Shown here: piece by piece, positions 36,144-49,469 of the stretch
Layout: each line of letters starts with the position of its first letter
How positions within the stretch are numbered: position 1 is the first letter of the stretch
DNA from: Casuarius casuarius
Taxonomy: Eukaryota > Chordata > Aves > Casuariiformes > Casuariidae
NCBI GenBank assembly: GCA_003342895.1
Contig: PTFA01000361.1
Coordinates: 435,580-499,579 of the forward strand
Direction: 5' to 3'
DNA: 64,000 nt
Position numbers and translations under genes: made by a program
Notes under the pieces: model-generated
The model's input: only the letters and a program-made list of their open reading frames with translations
Told to the model about the DNA's origin: nothing
Database searches by the model: none

Positions 36144-39100
36144 TTTCCTGACAGTGTTCCCTACCAAATACCTATTTTTTTTATGGTTTTCATTTTATAA
36201 TAATAAACTATCATTATTGCGCTCTATTAAAATCTAGGATATAATATTGTCGGTTGTTTTATGAAAACTCTCTCCTCTTCTCTATGGAAGACAAATATGT
36301 GTGTGTAGCTGAACTACCTGTGTTAAATCATCTTGAACTTCACTGAGCACTTTATGGGAAACAGCAGGTGATCCCTATTTGGTGGAGCTCTCTTTGTAAT
36401 CCGAAGGATGGCATGTCAGTGTGGTACAGCAGTGGGCTGTAAAGAACAAGGGTGCAGATGGGGTGATTTTCGTAGTGCTGAAATTGTATGATATCAAGAG
36501 AGGCTTTTCTAAGCTTAATTTCAGAACACAGAGAAACTTCTTCGGCAGTTATAAACACTGTTGTGAGAACATGTCAAATCCATATTATTATACATTTTTC
36601 ACTTAAAGTGTTTAAACTAGCTTGAACTAGTTCTTGAGGCTGTACCTTCTCTTCTCATGGTAAGTGCCTTGCCTCATTCAACTTTCTGGCTCAATGATAA
36701 AGACCTTGTAAGGACTTCTGTGCATCTCCAGGTGGATGATACACTGCATAAATACAGCTTTGGAAACATAATAACATCTTCAATGTCTTCCTTAGTGAAA
36801 TTTGAACATAAAGGTTGACATTTTTAACTGGCAGGATTTTAAAAGACTTGCATCACAGTTTGAGCCTACATGTAGGGTTTTGCTTGCTGTACACTGATTA
36901 TGCTTTTGAAAACTGATGTAATGAGAAATGCTGTAATTTTTTTGATGCAGGGAAGAAAAGTACCCATGGAGCCTGAGTACTGGCATCAGCATTTTATAGT
37001 GTGACGGAGAATGCTGATGACAACCTTCTGTTCAGATAATGATCTCCAGTTTTAATCATTACTTGTGAGAACATACTGTTTTAAAATTGTTTATTTTCCT
37101 GAATCTCTTTTTACTGATTTAATAGCTGTTAAATTGGACTGGATCGCTATGCCTTGCTAGTATGTCTTGCTTTGTAAGGCTTCTTTTTCCTCATTAGCTC
37201 TCTGTATCTTCAGTCATGTTCTTCTGGCATACAATGGAATTGTAATTTAGTTCATTATACTTTCTAGCAATCAATATTTGGTCAAGTTTCAAATGTTTTT
37301 TTGAAGAGCTTAAGATTTCCTCTTCCCTTCAAATGACTTTTCAAGGAGCTTTAAACCTGTGTTGCCTTCTAGCACCTTGACCCATTTGAGTATAGTGAAA
37401 AGAGGTATTCAGTCAAGGTGTAAGAGGAAACATATCTAGTTTCTTTCTTTACTCTGAATACTTCCAGAGCCTTTACGGAACAAAATGATCCATTTTTCAC
37501 ACCTTTCTTACGATGGACTTGCTCTGGATGGTTCCAGTATTGTTACTGAGAAGTGACTAGAGCATGACAATACAGGAATTGAAGACAACTGATACAGTAG
37601 GGAATGTATTTGCTTCCTCCAAAAGACCATTTCCCTTTTCAAACCATTAATATTTGACTAAACAGCTTTTTTTCAGATGAACAGCATAATGTGAAATGAA
37701 ATTTTTTAGTTACATTTCTGTAAGTGCAATTCCTTTATTTCATTTGAAAGCGGAGTACATTTGTCCATTCTCAACATTATTACCATGATTACTTTTCTGT
37801 TTGGTTAGTTGTTTAAATGTCTCCAAATAAACTGCAGTCTCTCTAATTATTTAAATTTCTCNAAGGAAATATTTACATCAGCAGATAATATGTTAAACTA
37901 TACAAACTGGTAATTTGTTGCAGGTATTCTCTTAACAGTACTTTTTAAATAATCCCAAATAATAACCCCCAATTTAAATAACCTCCCCCATAATAACCTC
38001 CAAAAGCTTAACTTGTTTCAGTATTTTAAAAATGTTCTAAGAGATTTTTCTCAACATATATCTGTCTAATGATTGGATTTGAGAGCTATTTAGATTCATC
38101 TTATTAATTACATTAATTTTGAAAGATGTGACAGATCCTTAGGTTCTCTTCCTTCTTATTTTTGAGCTGTAGGCATTGCAAATTTATGGCCACAAACTAA
38201 TCAGAGTTCAGTAATTTTTTTCAATCAACTAGAAGTCTTTGATAGTATCTATTCATAGGGTGGAAACAAGACAACTGTTGCCAGCGAATTCAGAAATAAA
38301 TGCAATGAAATACCTATTTTAATGTAATATAATGTGTATAGCTTTGTTTATGTATGTACAAGTTTAAAGTCCTTTAATAATATTTGAGAGACAAAAAAAA
38401 TTGACTTTTTTAAAAGCTCTTTACCTCTTGGTCTAAAATGGTATGCCTGCCTTTAAAAATAATTAACATTAAGAATATTTTAATCCTTTTTGCTTATTAC
38501 ATTGTTGAAACAATTAATTATGAGAATGCATTATATGGAATATATTTGCACATAAAACAATTTACACGTTATTCACTTGGTATGGAAAGTGAAAGTAGGA
38601 AAAGTCAAAGTCTCTCCACCTGTGTAGTCTCTGTCCAAGTGTGTAAACTACAGGAGACATATAGGAAACTATATATGAGAAATCTGTGAAAGAAGACCAC
38701 CTTCCCCCAATCACTTGGTTTTAATCAGATGTTTATGTAAAGGATTTGTGACAAGGTGATATCAGGCCCATGAGCAGGTACAGAAGGATATCTCTGCAGA
38801 GAAGGGAAGCTGGCAGAAAAATTAAAATGCAAAACTGATCAAAACAGGAGAGCCTGTACAGGATTGGATCTGTCATTTTTAACTTGTGCATCTAAATGAG
38901 AGAATCTGAATCAGTGCTCAGTGCNTCTCATCCTGGCATTCAAAGCTTCCTAATTTTAGATTTCTGCTGCTTCATATGAAAAGCTTCTGGATGCTATGTG
39001 GGGGAAGCCGAAGCATCAGTTTTTGAAGCATGTGGGCACTTAAAGCTGTCTCCTTTATGTGTTTAGTGTTTTCAAGTGGAAAAGGTAGCTGTTGGTTAGA

Positions 39101-40445
39101 TTGAGGTGCCCCTTTATCTAGAATGGGTTCTCAGCCCCCGCATAGATAAAAGAAAAGAATGGGACACTCTCAAACTATAAACTGCTTTAGCTGAGTTATG
39201 AGTCTAGCTTACAATCAAAACCAGAAATTGAGGAAAAAATTACAACAATACTTAAAATACAAATTTCCAATAACCAAATATCCAGTGCTGTTATAGCTAC
39301 TAAATACTCACCATGTTTAAACCATTATATCTTCAAGTGCTTTTTAAAGACTAGAGCAGGGTTTATTGCATAATTGAAACTGTAAATTATATTTCAGTTC
39401 CTAATTATTGATCTATTTTATTTAATAATGTAAAATGAGTGCATGTGGTATTTGTACAGGAGTCTGACTTGTATGGTTTTGCTGACCTAGTGTATATTGC
39501 AGTTTATCTTGTCTTTAAAAATATCTTACTGGAGCTCTATGGTGGAGGTTTGCTTTTGTTAAGGTCAGCCACTTGAGAGTTCTCTATTTAGTGAATCATG
39601 TAGGTTGGTGTTACGATTAGACGCCAAGTCACGATCTAGCACTTTGAGCTAATTTTACTTCCAGTGTGCTGTTTTTGAATGCAAGCTCTTTTAAATGGCC
39701 CTGTTACTGACAGGAAAAGAAGCCTTTCTTGGGCTGATCGAGGTTGCTTCTTGGTTCAGGGCCTCTTGCAAGGGTCTGAGCATTACCACTAAACAGCTGG
39801 AACTGAGGGCATGAAGCAGCTTGTAGACTTAGGCTCTAAGGATCCCTGCTGCTCTTAAGGTTTAGATTCCCCCATGAGTTTTTAGTGGAAGACTTATATA
39901 GCTGATAATTTTTATTTGATGCTTATGATTGCTGTGTTCCTGAATTATACGCTGTTCAAAGGAGACTGCTTAGAATGTGGGATACTTAGATGAAAGTTGT
40001 TAAGTATTACTTGCTCTGACCAGAACAGATGCTACTGAACTGTCTTAACAGCTACATCAATCCTATATGCAGTCTTTCTTTCAGTGTTTTCAAAAGTATT
40101 TGAGAACTTGAGTTTAATACCTTGAATAAAATTCTGCCTTCAAAAGAAACTGTTACACAATGATGAACTAAAATTAGAGCTCTATTCAAAACTGGAGATT
40201 AGTTTTTGTTATGTGTTCATTCCTATTTTGAGTTATTTTAATTCTTACAGGCACAGTAAAAAGATATCATATTGTGTGAAATAAATGTGATTTATAACAG
40301 TTTGTCATGTCTTACTCTTTATTATTAAGGGAGGGGGTGGTTAGTGCTATCTGTTGCTAAAGCTGTTCAACATTAGTGTTTGCTCCAAGCTACATTTCTT
40401 CAAAAAGCTTCAGCCAAAGTATTTCAGGATAGAGTACAAGATGTT

Positions 40446-40489
40446 AAAAACAACAACAACAACAAAAAAAACCCCAAAACACACACACC
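40446..40489. repeat. CAA and AC simple repeats
   Basis: A (CAA)n run passes into an A run, then CCCC and (AC)5. Confidence 0.8.
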
Positions 40490-42556
40490 AGCTTTTTTAT
40501 TTAGAAGCTTTTGCCTTTCTGCCAAAGATAGCCTTTTGCCATCTTCATGAAAATTTGCCTGTTGCTGGCTAGGTTAAAGAACCTTGCATATGTTTCAGCT
40601 TGCCCACTTTCAGTAGTAACTCATCAGTTATAACATATATTGTATCTACACTGGGTTCATTCAAGACCATACCTGCAGAGGTCTGAGAAGGCTTTCTTTG
40701 TAATTACAGGAATAAGCTCTTGGGGGCTGGTCAAGTCTGGGATTTGGCAAAAGAATGGGTGGCTTAGGGGTGAAAGGAAATTTTCTCTTATGCTGATAAT
40801 GTTGCTTGTCAGAAATTTAGAGGGGTGAAAAGCTAGTCATGTGGAGGAGCAAAAAGAATAGGCAAAAGAGTGAATAGGGGGATTTGAAACTGAGAGAAAC
40901 TGTAGAGCTGATGAAACTAGGACTGGGAATTGCTAGCTGAGAAGGGGATGCTTGGTTCCCCAGCCAAGCAGTGTAAAGTGGCTATCTTGGCACTGCTCAG
41001 GGCTGCATCCTCCAGAGGAGTCTGGCTGCATCCACACAACATAGCATTTGGTTCTGAGTCTCCTCCAAGTCCAACATGGTATTCCTGTGCCTCAAATCAC
41101 TTGATTTTTGTGAGGAAGCAGGGAAGGTTCAGTTCAAAGTGTCTGATATAACATGAAGACTATGCTGCAGCCCTGTAGGATATTCTTTNCTGTGGTACGT
41201 GTTGGGTTATGTATATCATGTGTCCTGGGGAGCTTGAGGGCATATCTGAGAGTACAAGAGCTGCCTTGGATGGTGTTGGGGCACTGCCAAATGAACCCAA
41301 ACTAATGCAGCCTTATGAAAAACTTAAAGCTGTCTGTTGCCAATAGCCCCAGAGTGAAGTACTATTTTTTTTGGAAGCCTAGGTGCAGTGACCTCTGAGA
41401 GCCATGTAGTGAACTACTAAATAGTATGGATGATCTAGCAGCTCAGTGCTTAAGCTCCTGCTCTGGCCTTTTCTGTGAGTAGTATGCTTTTATTCAAAGT
41501 GAATAATTTCACTCAAAGTGAATCTCTTCACTGATTTGGCAAAGAGATTAGGCCTGTAAGTTTGGAGGGGTGGGGGAAAAGGATTGGCCTATAGGACCAG
41601 AGGCTTGTTTATGCATGTGTATTTGGGGGAGGGAAAAGGGGAGTGGAATCAATAAAATGAAGAACTGGGAAGAGGGAGATAACAGCAGAAACCCTCAGGG
41701 ACTGGAAAGCTGAGGCTTGAATAGGGGCAAGCATGAGATGAGGGTAAGGAGCCTGTACTGTAAGAAGAGAAGGAACACAGATGTACAAAAAAGGTTCATC
41801 TAGGCTGAAATGTGCAGAAAAGGATCTATGGCTTCTGAACAGTGTCCGTCACAGAGCTTCAAAGTTGATCCCAAAATCTCGGGGCTGTCATTCTACTGCT
41901 GTGTAATCCACTGCAAAGCATATGCTGTTTTCTCTACTGGTATACTTTCTCAGAAAGAAATTCCCTTCTTGCAGTTCCTCCTCTTTAGATCACTGGAGAG
42001 GTTTGTAATAACAGACCTAAAGTTTCTAACTCTGCTTTTAAGCTGTGTTGTTATTTATAATGGTGCTATTTGATAGAATTTCTTTCTATGAAAATTCCTC
42101 TGAAAATCTGTTGTGAGGATTTTATTGAAAAGAACATTAGAAAGCTTGCAAAATCAAGCACTCACACAAGCATTTTTTTTTCTAGTGTTTCTGTTGATGT
42201 AACTTTAGTCTCTAATGCATATTCATTACAATTGTTATGTGATCAAGCATGCCGAAGTTGATGTAATAAATGATCTGCTTACATAAGGGAAAAGGATAAA
42301 ATTGCTGCTGGAAATTTTGGGTTAATTATTGATACGGAAATAGAACTCATTTTAAAGATAACACTTCTGCCATATGCTGTTTATGAAATATAGATGAAAT
42401 TGGAGGGTGGGAGAAGCATACATATAATGAACTGACACACACACTGATTGTTAAATATCAAAATCTTCTAGAGAAACATATTGCAGAAACTCCCATTTCC
42501 TAGGCCTGAATTCCTTATCCCTTCCAGCATGAATGATTTTACTTTTCTGTTTTCAG

Positions 42557-42644
42557 ATACTGCCTGGTAGTTTTATGGATCTCTCACTTTTGTGTCCCTG
42601 GGCTGGATCTTGCAGCACTGCTAAGATCCCCGCTTCCCGGCTCG
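42557..42644 (+). CDS. Weak candidate exon at the edge of a CpG-dense spot
   Basis: A good acceptor (TTTACTTTTCTGTTTTCAG, ending 42556) and a donor-like CTCG then GTGACA at 42645 bracket 88 bases. The frame starting at 42557 is open, runs on to 42775, and contains PGSFMDLSLLCPWAG. The donor has only modest consensus. A second frame is open from 42645 to 43031 (128 codons, GTG-initiated), so the region is unusually rich in open frames for this window. No domain is recognised. Confidence 0.18.
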
Positions 42645-42720
42645 GTGACAGCGCTGCCATTGTTGGGGTGGCGGATGCGCTGTCAGCTCTTTTCCTGCGA
42701 GTCAGTGGGGGTGCGAAGCG
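42631..42720. promoter_or_regulatory. Isolated CpG-dense spot, possible internal promoter or enhancer
   Basis: Nine CpG dinucleotides fall within 90 bases (42631, 42638, 42643, 42652, 42672, 42678, 42698, 42714 and 42719), whereas the flanking kilobases have very few. Such spots can be unmethylated alternative promoters or enhancers, or young GC-rich insertions. No TATA box or clear initiator is seen. Confidence 0.35.
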
Positions 42721-43039
42721 GACAAAACCCCAGCTCCCTCTGGCTTTCTGGAGAGCACAGATCTTGTCAGTCTAATCATCTGCCAGCTCACAAAAACTTG
42801 TTGGCTTTCCAACCATATAGCCAAGATAAAAATCGGCTCTGGAGAAAGTTTCATGTTTTTGTTAGTATTCCTCTCCCCTCCTCTTGTGCCAAAAGCAATC
42901 CTAGAAATAGTGAGGGAAAGGGATGTGGGGGAGTTTCTTATGTTTATTTTTCTTTTTTATCTTGTGTTGTGCTTCTTATTAGAGAAGCCAGGTGGCTTCT
43001 CTGGATTACTCACCTTCTCAACAGGTGGTGAAAATTAAT

Positions 43040-45182
43040 TTCATACCCTGTAGTTTTGGCAGGTGTTATCAATATATATTTGGTGCAAAAATATATACAG
43101 GCAAATTAAAACACTTTTTTTGTCTGTTTGCACAGTACTGTAGACTGTTAATGATTTAAAAAAGGTGGGGGGAGCATCTAGATGTTTTACTGTGTTGGTG
43201 CCTGTTGTGGCTGCCTAAGTCCAGATGCGTTAGTCACTTGTCTCTGACAAGTAAAAAGGGAAAGGATGGATGTACTTTGCAGTGATTTCAGTAGGTGCAA
43301 CAGTCTGATTTGAATGGGAGAATAATTTGGACTGTGAGGTTTGCTGAGCAGGAACCACTTGATACAGATTTATTGCAGCGTCTGCCGTAACGGGCAGGAC
43401 TCTTATCTGGAGGCTCTGGCCACTGTTGTGACGTAGGTATTTTTAAATAAATACCTGGTTCGAACAGTATATTGGGAACTGAGGATCAGAAGACTGGGGC
43501 TGGGTAAAGGGTGCTGAGTGTGGGGTAAGTACAGGGAGAAAGGGAAACACAAAACAGAGCCAAATAGGTCTGTGTAGGACCATGCAGAACAGGGCAAAGG
43601 ACTAGTACCTATTAGCGTGGTGATGTTATTGCCTAAGTTTTTTGTATTTTTTGAAGTCTGTGTAATTGTCATGCTGTAGTATATCATCTGTTGCTGCTCT
43701 TTAGCCCTGAGTCATTTGAACTCCAATATGATGGGTAAATTAAGAGCTGCTGTTTGACTGTGTTAATTTAAATGGTGTTGTGAAACAGTCTGTAAAATGC
43801 TCTGTGAAATAGTCTCATATTACACTTACATTAAAGAGATTTTGTAACTTTCATTTACCAAATAATAAAATCAGATGTGCGCAACAAGATATAAAATGAA
43901 GTACCGTAATTATCTTGCATATTAGCACAGGAGGGATGAGGGGATGTACATATTTTTTCACCATCTGACAAGTACTGTTCCTCTGCTGTCTGATGTCACC
44001 TAAATCAATACAAGTTCAGCATCATTTACCTGGTTATACTGAGAAGGTCAGGGCCTTTGTAAGGACAGAGCAGAGCAGTGTGAGATATTTTAACAACAGA
44101 ACTGCCCTCAGCTTGAGGTTTCGTTGCACTAATTCTAGATCAGTCTAAATATAAAGCCAAAACTATGTTCTGAAACTGTCAAAAATCTAATCCAGTGCTC
44201 ACCAGCATTTCCTTGCGGTTGATTTTATAAANTATACTTTGAATTACATTTTTTTATAAAGATATCTTCATCAAGTATTTTAACTGTCATGAAGGCAAAA
44301 TTCTTCAAATATTCTCAGGAAGCTGGAAGTTTTGCACTGAATGTATTAAACGTAAATCTTTTTTTTTTAAAAAAAGTTCAAATGCTCTTTTCATGTTTTT
44401 TTTATTTAGATAAAATAGACATCTTGTCAGTGTTTGAAGTCAAAATAACCTTCAATATTTAATAACAGCACAGCTTTAACTTACTGCATGTTTTAAAAGT
44501 TACCGAGTACTTCAAAGTGAGTTTGTTTCTGTGTGTTACCCTCAATTAATATATGCCTATAAAATCCCCCCCTTTTTTAAAGGAACCTGCAGTGGCTATT
44601 CTTTTCTTATAGTCTGGGTGTTTTTTTTCCCCTTTATTCTATTTGTATGCCAGTTCCTATATTGGATTTGGCTTTGTCAAGCATATATACTTAATCTCTT
44701 GCTGCTCTTAGCATTTTGAGGGTAAAAATATATATTTTTAAAATTGCTTGCTACTTGTCCATTATGTGTTTTTTCTGATGAGAGAGAACTGTGCCTGAGT
44801 ATCAACAATGCCTGTGCTGATGAATTACCCTAAGACATTAGAGATTACAACACTGTGGTAAAGGGAGGAAAAATCTAGTTTCCACTTGGAAAACAGTTCT
44901 ATAGCAACACTGGGATGAAATATATTTTTGGTATTATTTACTGGATTGGTATGACATAACTTAAAGTCCCAGACCTTCACTTCAACATAATTATCCTTTA
45001 ACTATTCCTAACTAATATTTAAACTGGTTAGTTTTATTTCAGCTACTATTTTATATTTCTTTAAGTAAAGTAAAATTTATTAACAAGAACATAGAAACAA
45101 AAAATAGAGGTTTAAGTATATTTTCAAACAAAAAGCTAATACCTAGCAGAGTAAAAACAGATCTTTATTTCTGTATTTGTAG
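43040..45182. other. AT-rich non-coding DNA
   Basis: No gene seen. T and A homopolymers occur near 44360-44380. Confidence 0.65.
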
Positions 45183-45305
45183 AGCTTCTGGATTTAAAAG
45201 AACTATTAAAAGCCTATTCACCAAGTCCGGAGTCGGTCTACCTGAATAACGTCTTAGGATCAATAGAAAGGATTTTCAACTTTTTCACACTAGTTCAAGT
45301 TATTT
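45183..45305 (+). CDS. Candidate internal exon, unrecognised product
   Basis: An acceptor (ATCTTTATTTCTGTATTTGTAG, ending 45182) is followed by a frame with two leading bases and 40 open codons before a possible but weak donor GTAATA at 45306. The peptide includes LKELLKAYSPSPESVYLNN, with a plausible amphipathic start and a mix of residues less biased than neighbouring chance frames. The DNA carries four CpG dinucleotides between 45226 and 45252, unusual here. The frame stays open to about 45410, so the 3' boundary is uncertain. I do not recognise the peptide. Confidence 0.22.
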
Positions 45306-45309
45306 GTAA

Positions 45310-47857
45310 TAGGATATATTTGCTGAGGAAGTTTCCAAGTACATCTTGCAGAATTCCTATAAGATTTGGGGTTTCTGTAACGTGGCATTTGGCCCACCGC
45401 AACTTCTGAACCAAAATATTCCTTTATTCTTTAGTTCCTGTGTCCAGGCACTGAAAGCCATTGACTTGTGCATTGCTGCCTAAAAACAAACTGAAGAAAT
45501 CAACTGAAATATGCTGTGTTTGGTTACTAGATACTTGCTTCAAAGGAAAAAGAAATTAGGGCTCTATATATGGGTATTGAGTAATCTCCCCTAATTCTCC
45601 CTAGAACTTAATTTCTCATTAAAATTTGATCTGTGAAGATAGCATTCTGTCTTGAAACACACTGCATTTGGATAAGTAATCAAAAACCTTTGTCAATGAG
45701 AAAGGCAAAATACATCCACCATTAGTAATGTTGCCTTCCAGATCACCAATTTGGATTAATGTATTTTCAAGAACTTGATTTAGCCTTACCCCCAGTTTGA
45801 TGGCATAAGATTCCTCTTGACTTGAGGAGGCAGACTAAGACCACTGAGTTAAAAGCAGTGATCAATCTTAGGGTGTATTCAAGTAGTAGGTTAAAAGACA
45901 TCCCTGTGCCAGAAGCTGGCAGGCCTGACAAACAATGTGCTGTCAGGTCTGATGAAGTAACATCCCTGCTTATCAGTGTGTGATTTTGGGAAAGACAAAT
46001 TAAATGTATTCGTATCCACGGACCACATCTGGAAAATACTATAACTAAAATGGTTTACTTTGATTAAATTTCCAGGCCTTATTTTTCCTGTAAATGTTAA
46101 TAAAGTTAGAAAAAGACATGAAGTTAGTTGGAAAGAAAGGACTATATAACTCATTGGAACTAGAGACTTTATTAATTGGAAGAGATGTTTAATGCAAAAG
46201 GTGAACTAGATCAATAAAATTTGTTGATTTGTATTTTAGAATGAAAGTTTTAATGAAAACTTAAACCACACTTATCCAATTCTTGTCCCAAATAAGTGTA
46301 CATCCTCTTGTAATTACTGAATCTTAATCTCGTAAATAATCAAAGCATACACAGAGAGCTAGGAAGAAAAGTAAATTTGTGGACCATGTTATGAGCAGAT
46401 GTTAAAGTTTTAGTGGGGTCTTCACAGACCACTTCTATTCCATGATTTTCTGTCTGTGTGAGAAAATACTGGCTGATACTAGCACACTGAAAAAACAACA
46501 CAGCAATGTTAGTCATGCCTTTAGAAGCCTCTCAGAGGCAAAACAAACAAACAAACAAAAAACCAAAAAAAACCCTCCTAAGATCACATTTGATTACTAT
46601 ATGTTTTTTAAGCTCATCAAACTTTGAGGCTCAAAGCTGCATCTGTTACATGTGTATGTTATCTGCCCTTTTGAAGGGGAGCACTCCTTTTCTGTTACCT
46701 CGGCAAACTACTGGAAATGCACTGATTTCTAGGCCATAACCATTTGGAATCCAACACTGCAGGCTTTTTTGTACAGGTAAAACCCATCCTTTTTGTGGAG
46801 AACTCCACTGAATTTAGAAAGTTGATAGCTGTTTCACAATTCTGTATGTGGAATATAGTTTGGTAATCAAAGTGTGTTTAAAACAGATTATATTTAAATA
46901 AGGAAATATGTGTAATACCTTTGGGCTCATGTAACACTTCTAATGAAGCGAAGAGGCTCTGCATTATTGTGAAGAGACTACTTCACTCCAGGAGTTAATC
47001 CAACAAGTTGTACCTTTGGCTTAATGAAGTTACAGCTGTGCCGTTCCTCCAGCTGCTCTTTCTGTGTAGCAGTTCTAGGTGAGGCTGGTCCAAAGCAGAA
47101 TTGCTGTACAGAATATAAATACGGAATGTAAATAACCAAACTGGACTCTTGACAACTCCAGTCTCCTAGATGGAGGAGTCACTCCAAGCACCTTTTTTCC
47201 TCAAGCTGCTATGAAAAAGTGGTGCATCTGCTGGTAATCAAGTTGGGTGTGACTTGAAAAAATGTTTAGCATATTCAGTAGTCCTTGATGATAGGAAGAT
47301 GATGATTGCCTCTTTGTCCTGCTGCTCCACAAGGAACATCACTTTAATGATGCACAGATTTCAAAGTACCAGTTCTTGAGTACCAGGTTTTCTACTTCAT
47401 AATATACCCTCTATTTAATAGTAAAACTGTAATACCACTTTCAGTGGATTTGGTTGTAAATTTTCATCTCTAGAGTTTTATTTTTGGTCTTTCTTTACTA
47501 AGCTTTGAACTGATATCTAAACAGGTAGCTTGATAGCTATAAAACAGACTTCTGCAAAGGTCAGAATCTTATGGAGACTTCTTGGCTTGCTTCTTTTAAA
47601 CTGATAGGAAAAGTAATTTGACAAAGGACTGAAATAAGGAGAAACTACAATAAAAGGTGAACAGCTTCTCTGGCTTTTGTAAACAGCAATAAAGCCTGTT
47701 TTTTGTGTATGAATACTTTCTCTCTTACTGTAGAGAATACAGAAATCATGCAGTCTGTGTAAACAAAAGATTGAGCCTACTGGGAGTTTGGGTATGTGAG
47801 AATTTGGCTGTAATGAATCTGGTGTTAATGAACATGAGATGGCTGGAGCCAGACTCT
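45310..47857. other. AT-rich non-coding DNA
   Basis: No gene seen. A (CAAA)n tract followed by an A run lies at 46541-46573. Confidence 0.65.
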
Positions 47858-48128
47858 TTTCAGGGTGCTGTGGTGCCCAGTGGCAGGACAAGAGGCAGNG
47901 GGCACAAACTGAAACACAGGAAATTCCTCTTGAACACAAGAAAATGCTTCTTAAATGTGAGGGTGGCTGGACAGGATTGCCCAGAGAGGTTGTGGAGTCT
48001 CCTCCTTAGAGATAGTCAAAACCTGACTGGACATGGTCCTGGACAACTGCTCTAGCTGACCCTGCTTGAGGAGGGGCGGGGGGTAGGAGGGGTTGGACTA
48101 CATGATCTCCAGAGGTCCCTTCCAACCC
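47858..48128 (+). mobile_element. CR1 LINE 3' end, plus strand
   Basis: The sequence follows the sense CR1 tail closely: a GTGCCCAGTGGCAGGACAAG string near 47872, GGGCACAAACTGAAACACAG near 47900, GATTGCCCAGAGAGGTTGTG near 47975, CATGATCTCCAGAGGTCCCT near 48101, then CCAACCCC. A G-rich insertion (about 48070-48090) interrupts it just before the end. It is less diverged than the other CR1 copies here, so younger. Open frames crossing it (47517-47939 minus, 47705-48055 plus) are by-products of the dead element and its flanks. Confidence 0.9.
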
Positions 48129-48224
48129 CAACTCCTGCAGGATCTGTTATCTCTACAGAAAATCAATATACATCATGTTACAGGATCTTTAGACAGTGGG
48201 GGGAAAAGGGGTGGAGAAGAGAAT

Positions 48225-48257
48225 CTTTTTTCTTTTTTTTTTTTTTTTTTTTTTTTT
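48225..48257. repeat. Poly-T tract
   Basis: About 32 bases, nearly all T with a single C. It is not directly attached to the CR1 end about 100 bases away. Confidence 0.85.
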
Positions 48258-49469
48258 ACCTTAGTATGTACCCCACCCATGGTCTACAGGAGGTAGATGG
48301 TATCTTCACTGTCTCTCTGTGGAAGTGGTACCACTTAGGAGAAAATGTTGAGATTCACTGAGCAGAGACAGCCCTGCTCTGTGTAAAAAAGAAAGTGCTA
48401 CCACACAGTCTTTCTCTGGTTGTTGTTTTAATGAAAATCACAGCTGTGCCACTGCTTTGGGGAGCCCAGCCCTGTTGTATCTTAGGCATGCTCTGTGTGC
48501 ACCTATTGAAAACAGCCCTTTAGGAGATTTAGGTGGATAAATTTAGTCTCAAGCTGTCAGTCAGAATGTGTAGGCATGACAGAAGCAGAGAGCTGCTAAA
48601 TTCTTTCCAGTTGTGACTGGAAGAACAGTAGACAGCTAGAGAGCCTTTGAGTCAAATATAAGACACCAATGAATTTAGTGCTTCTAGGTTTGATAGCAGA
48701 GGAGTTTGGACAGGGGAACAGCAGAAATAGAGCTAGGCCCAGTTCTAGCCAGGTCCCTCTTTGGGCAGTTCACTTTTTCAGCTGTAGGTGCTAATATATG
48801 CATCACAGGTAGAAGTTTAAAAAAATACATTCCTTTCCAAGAAAAAGAAAAGTCTTGGACAGCTCGAGCATCCCAAAAATATTTCTGCAACAAAAAAGGC
48901 TTTGTATTTTTTCTTCCCCTTGAGAATGGATCGAAACTCTCATACCCCAGAATCTTGGGGGGAATTAAGATTCTAACCTTGGTTTGTAGCTCTCATCTCC
49001 CTCCTTCTCCCCTCTGCCTTTTCTTCCTTGATTCAGACTTGATTCAGTTCCTCTTTCTGAAGTATTTGATGTAGATTCTAGCTGTTTGGGAGNATTTTAG
49101 GTTCAGTACCTTTTCCCCTTGTTAGCTACAGGCGGTTCAGCATCAATAAACTGCTTTGTAGCTGAAGCTCCAGTTGGTAGTGCAGCTGCTGATAGATCTC
49201 CTCACCCTGGGGACAGCAGGTGTGCGTTTGCCTCTGCTTATGCTATGTTTTTGTGCCCTATGCATTGAAACTACCTTAGACATACTGAAGTCAAGGCTAT
49301 TCATCGTGCACAAAGAGAAAGGGCAAAAGATTTCTCCCTTAGGGTAGAGAACAGTACTAGGGAAAATCGTAGTATAATTGAACTTAATGCTGTGAATCTT
49401 ATTATGTAACATCATCATCAAAAAGTAATGTGAAAGCAGAAGAGAAAACCTGCTTATTTGAGTCTACAG

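Larger units (their letters stand above)
31560..42530. other. Long non-coding stretch, no gene seen
   Basis: AT-rich background. The longest open frames (33273-33680 plus, 135 codons; 33482-33880 minus, 132 codons) overlap on opposite strands and show no known motif. Holds a poly-G tract (31993-32011), a 12-bp tandem duplication of GCCAAATTCTAT (34046-34069), the 36094-36143 inverted repeat and a CAA-rich tract (40446-40489). Confidence 0.65.

Noticed and set aside
47517..48055. Open frames of 140 (minus) and 116 (plus) codons
   Set aside because: They cross an N and run into a plus-strand CR1 LINE tail, so they are by-products of a dead element.
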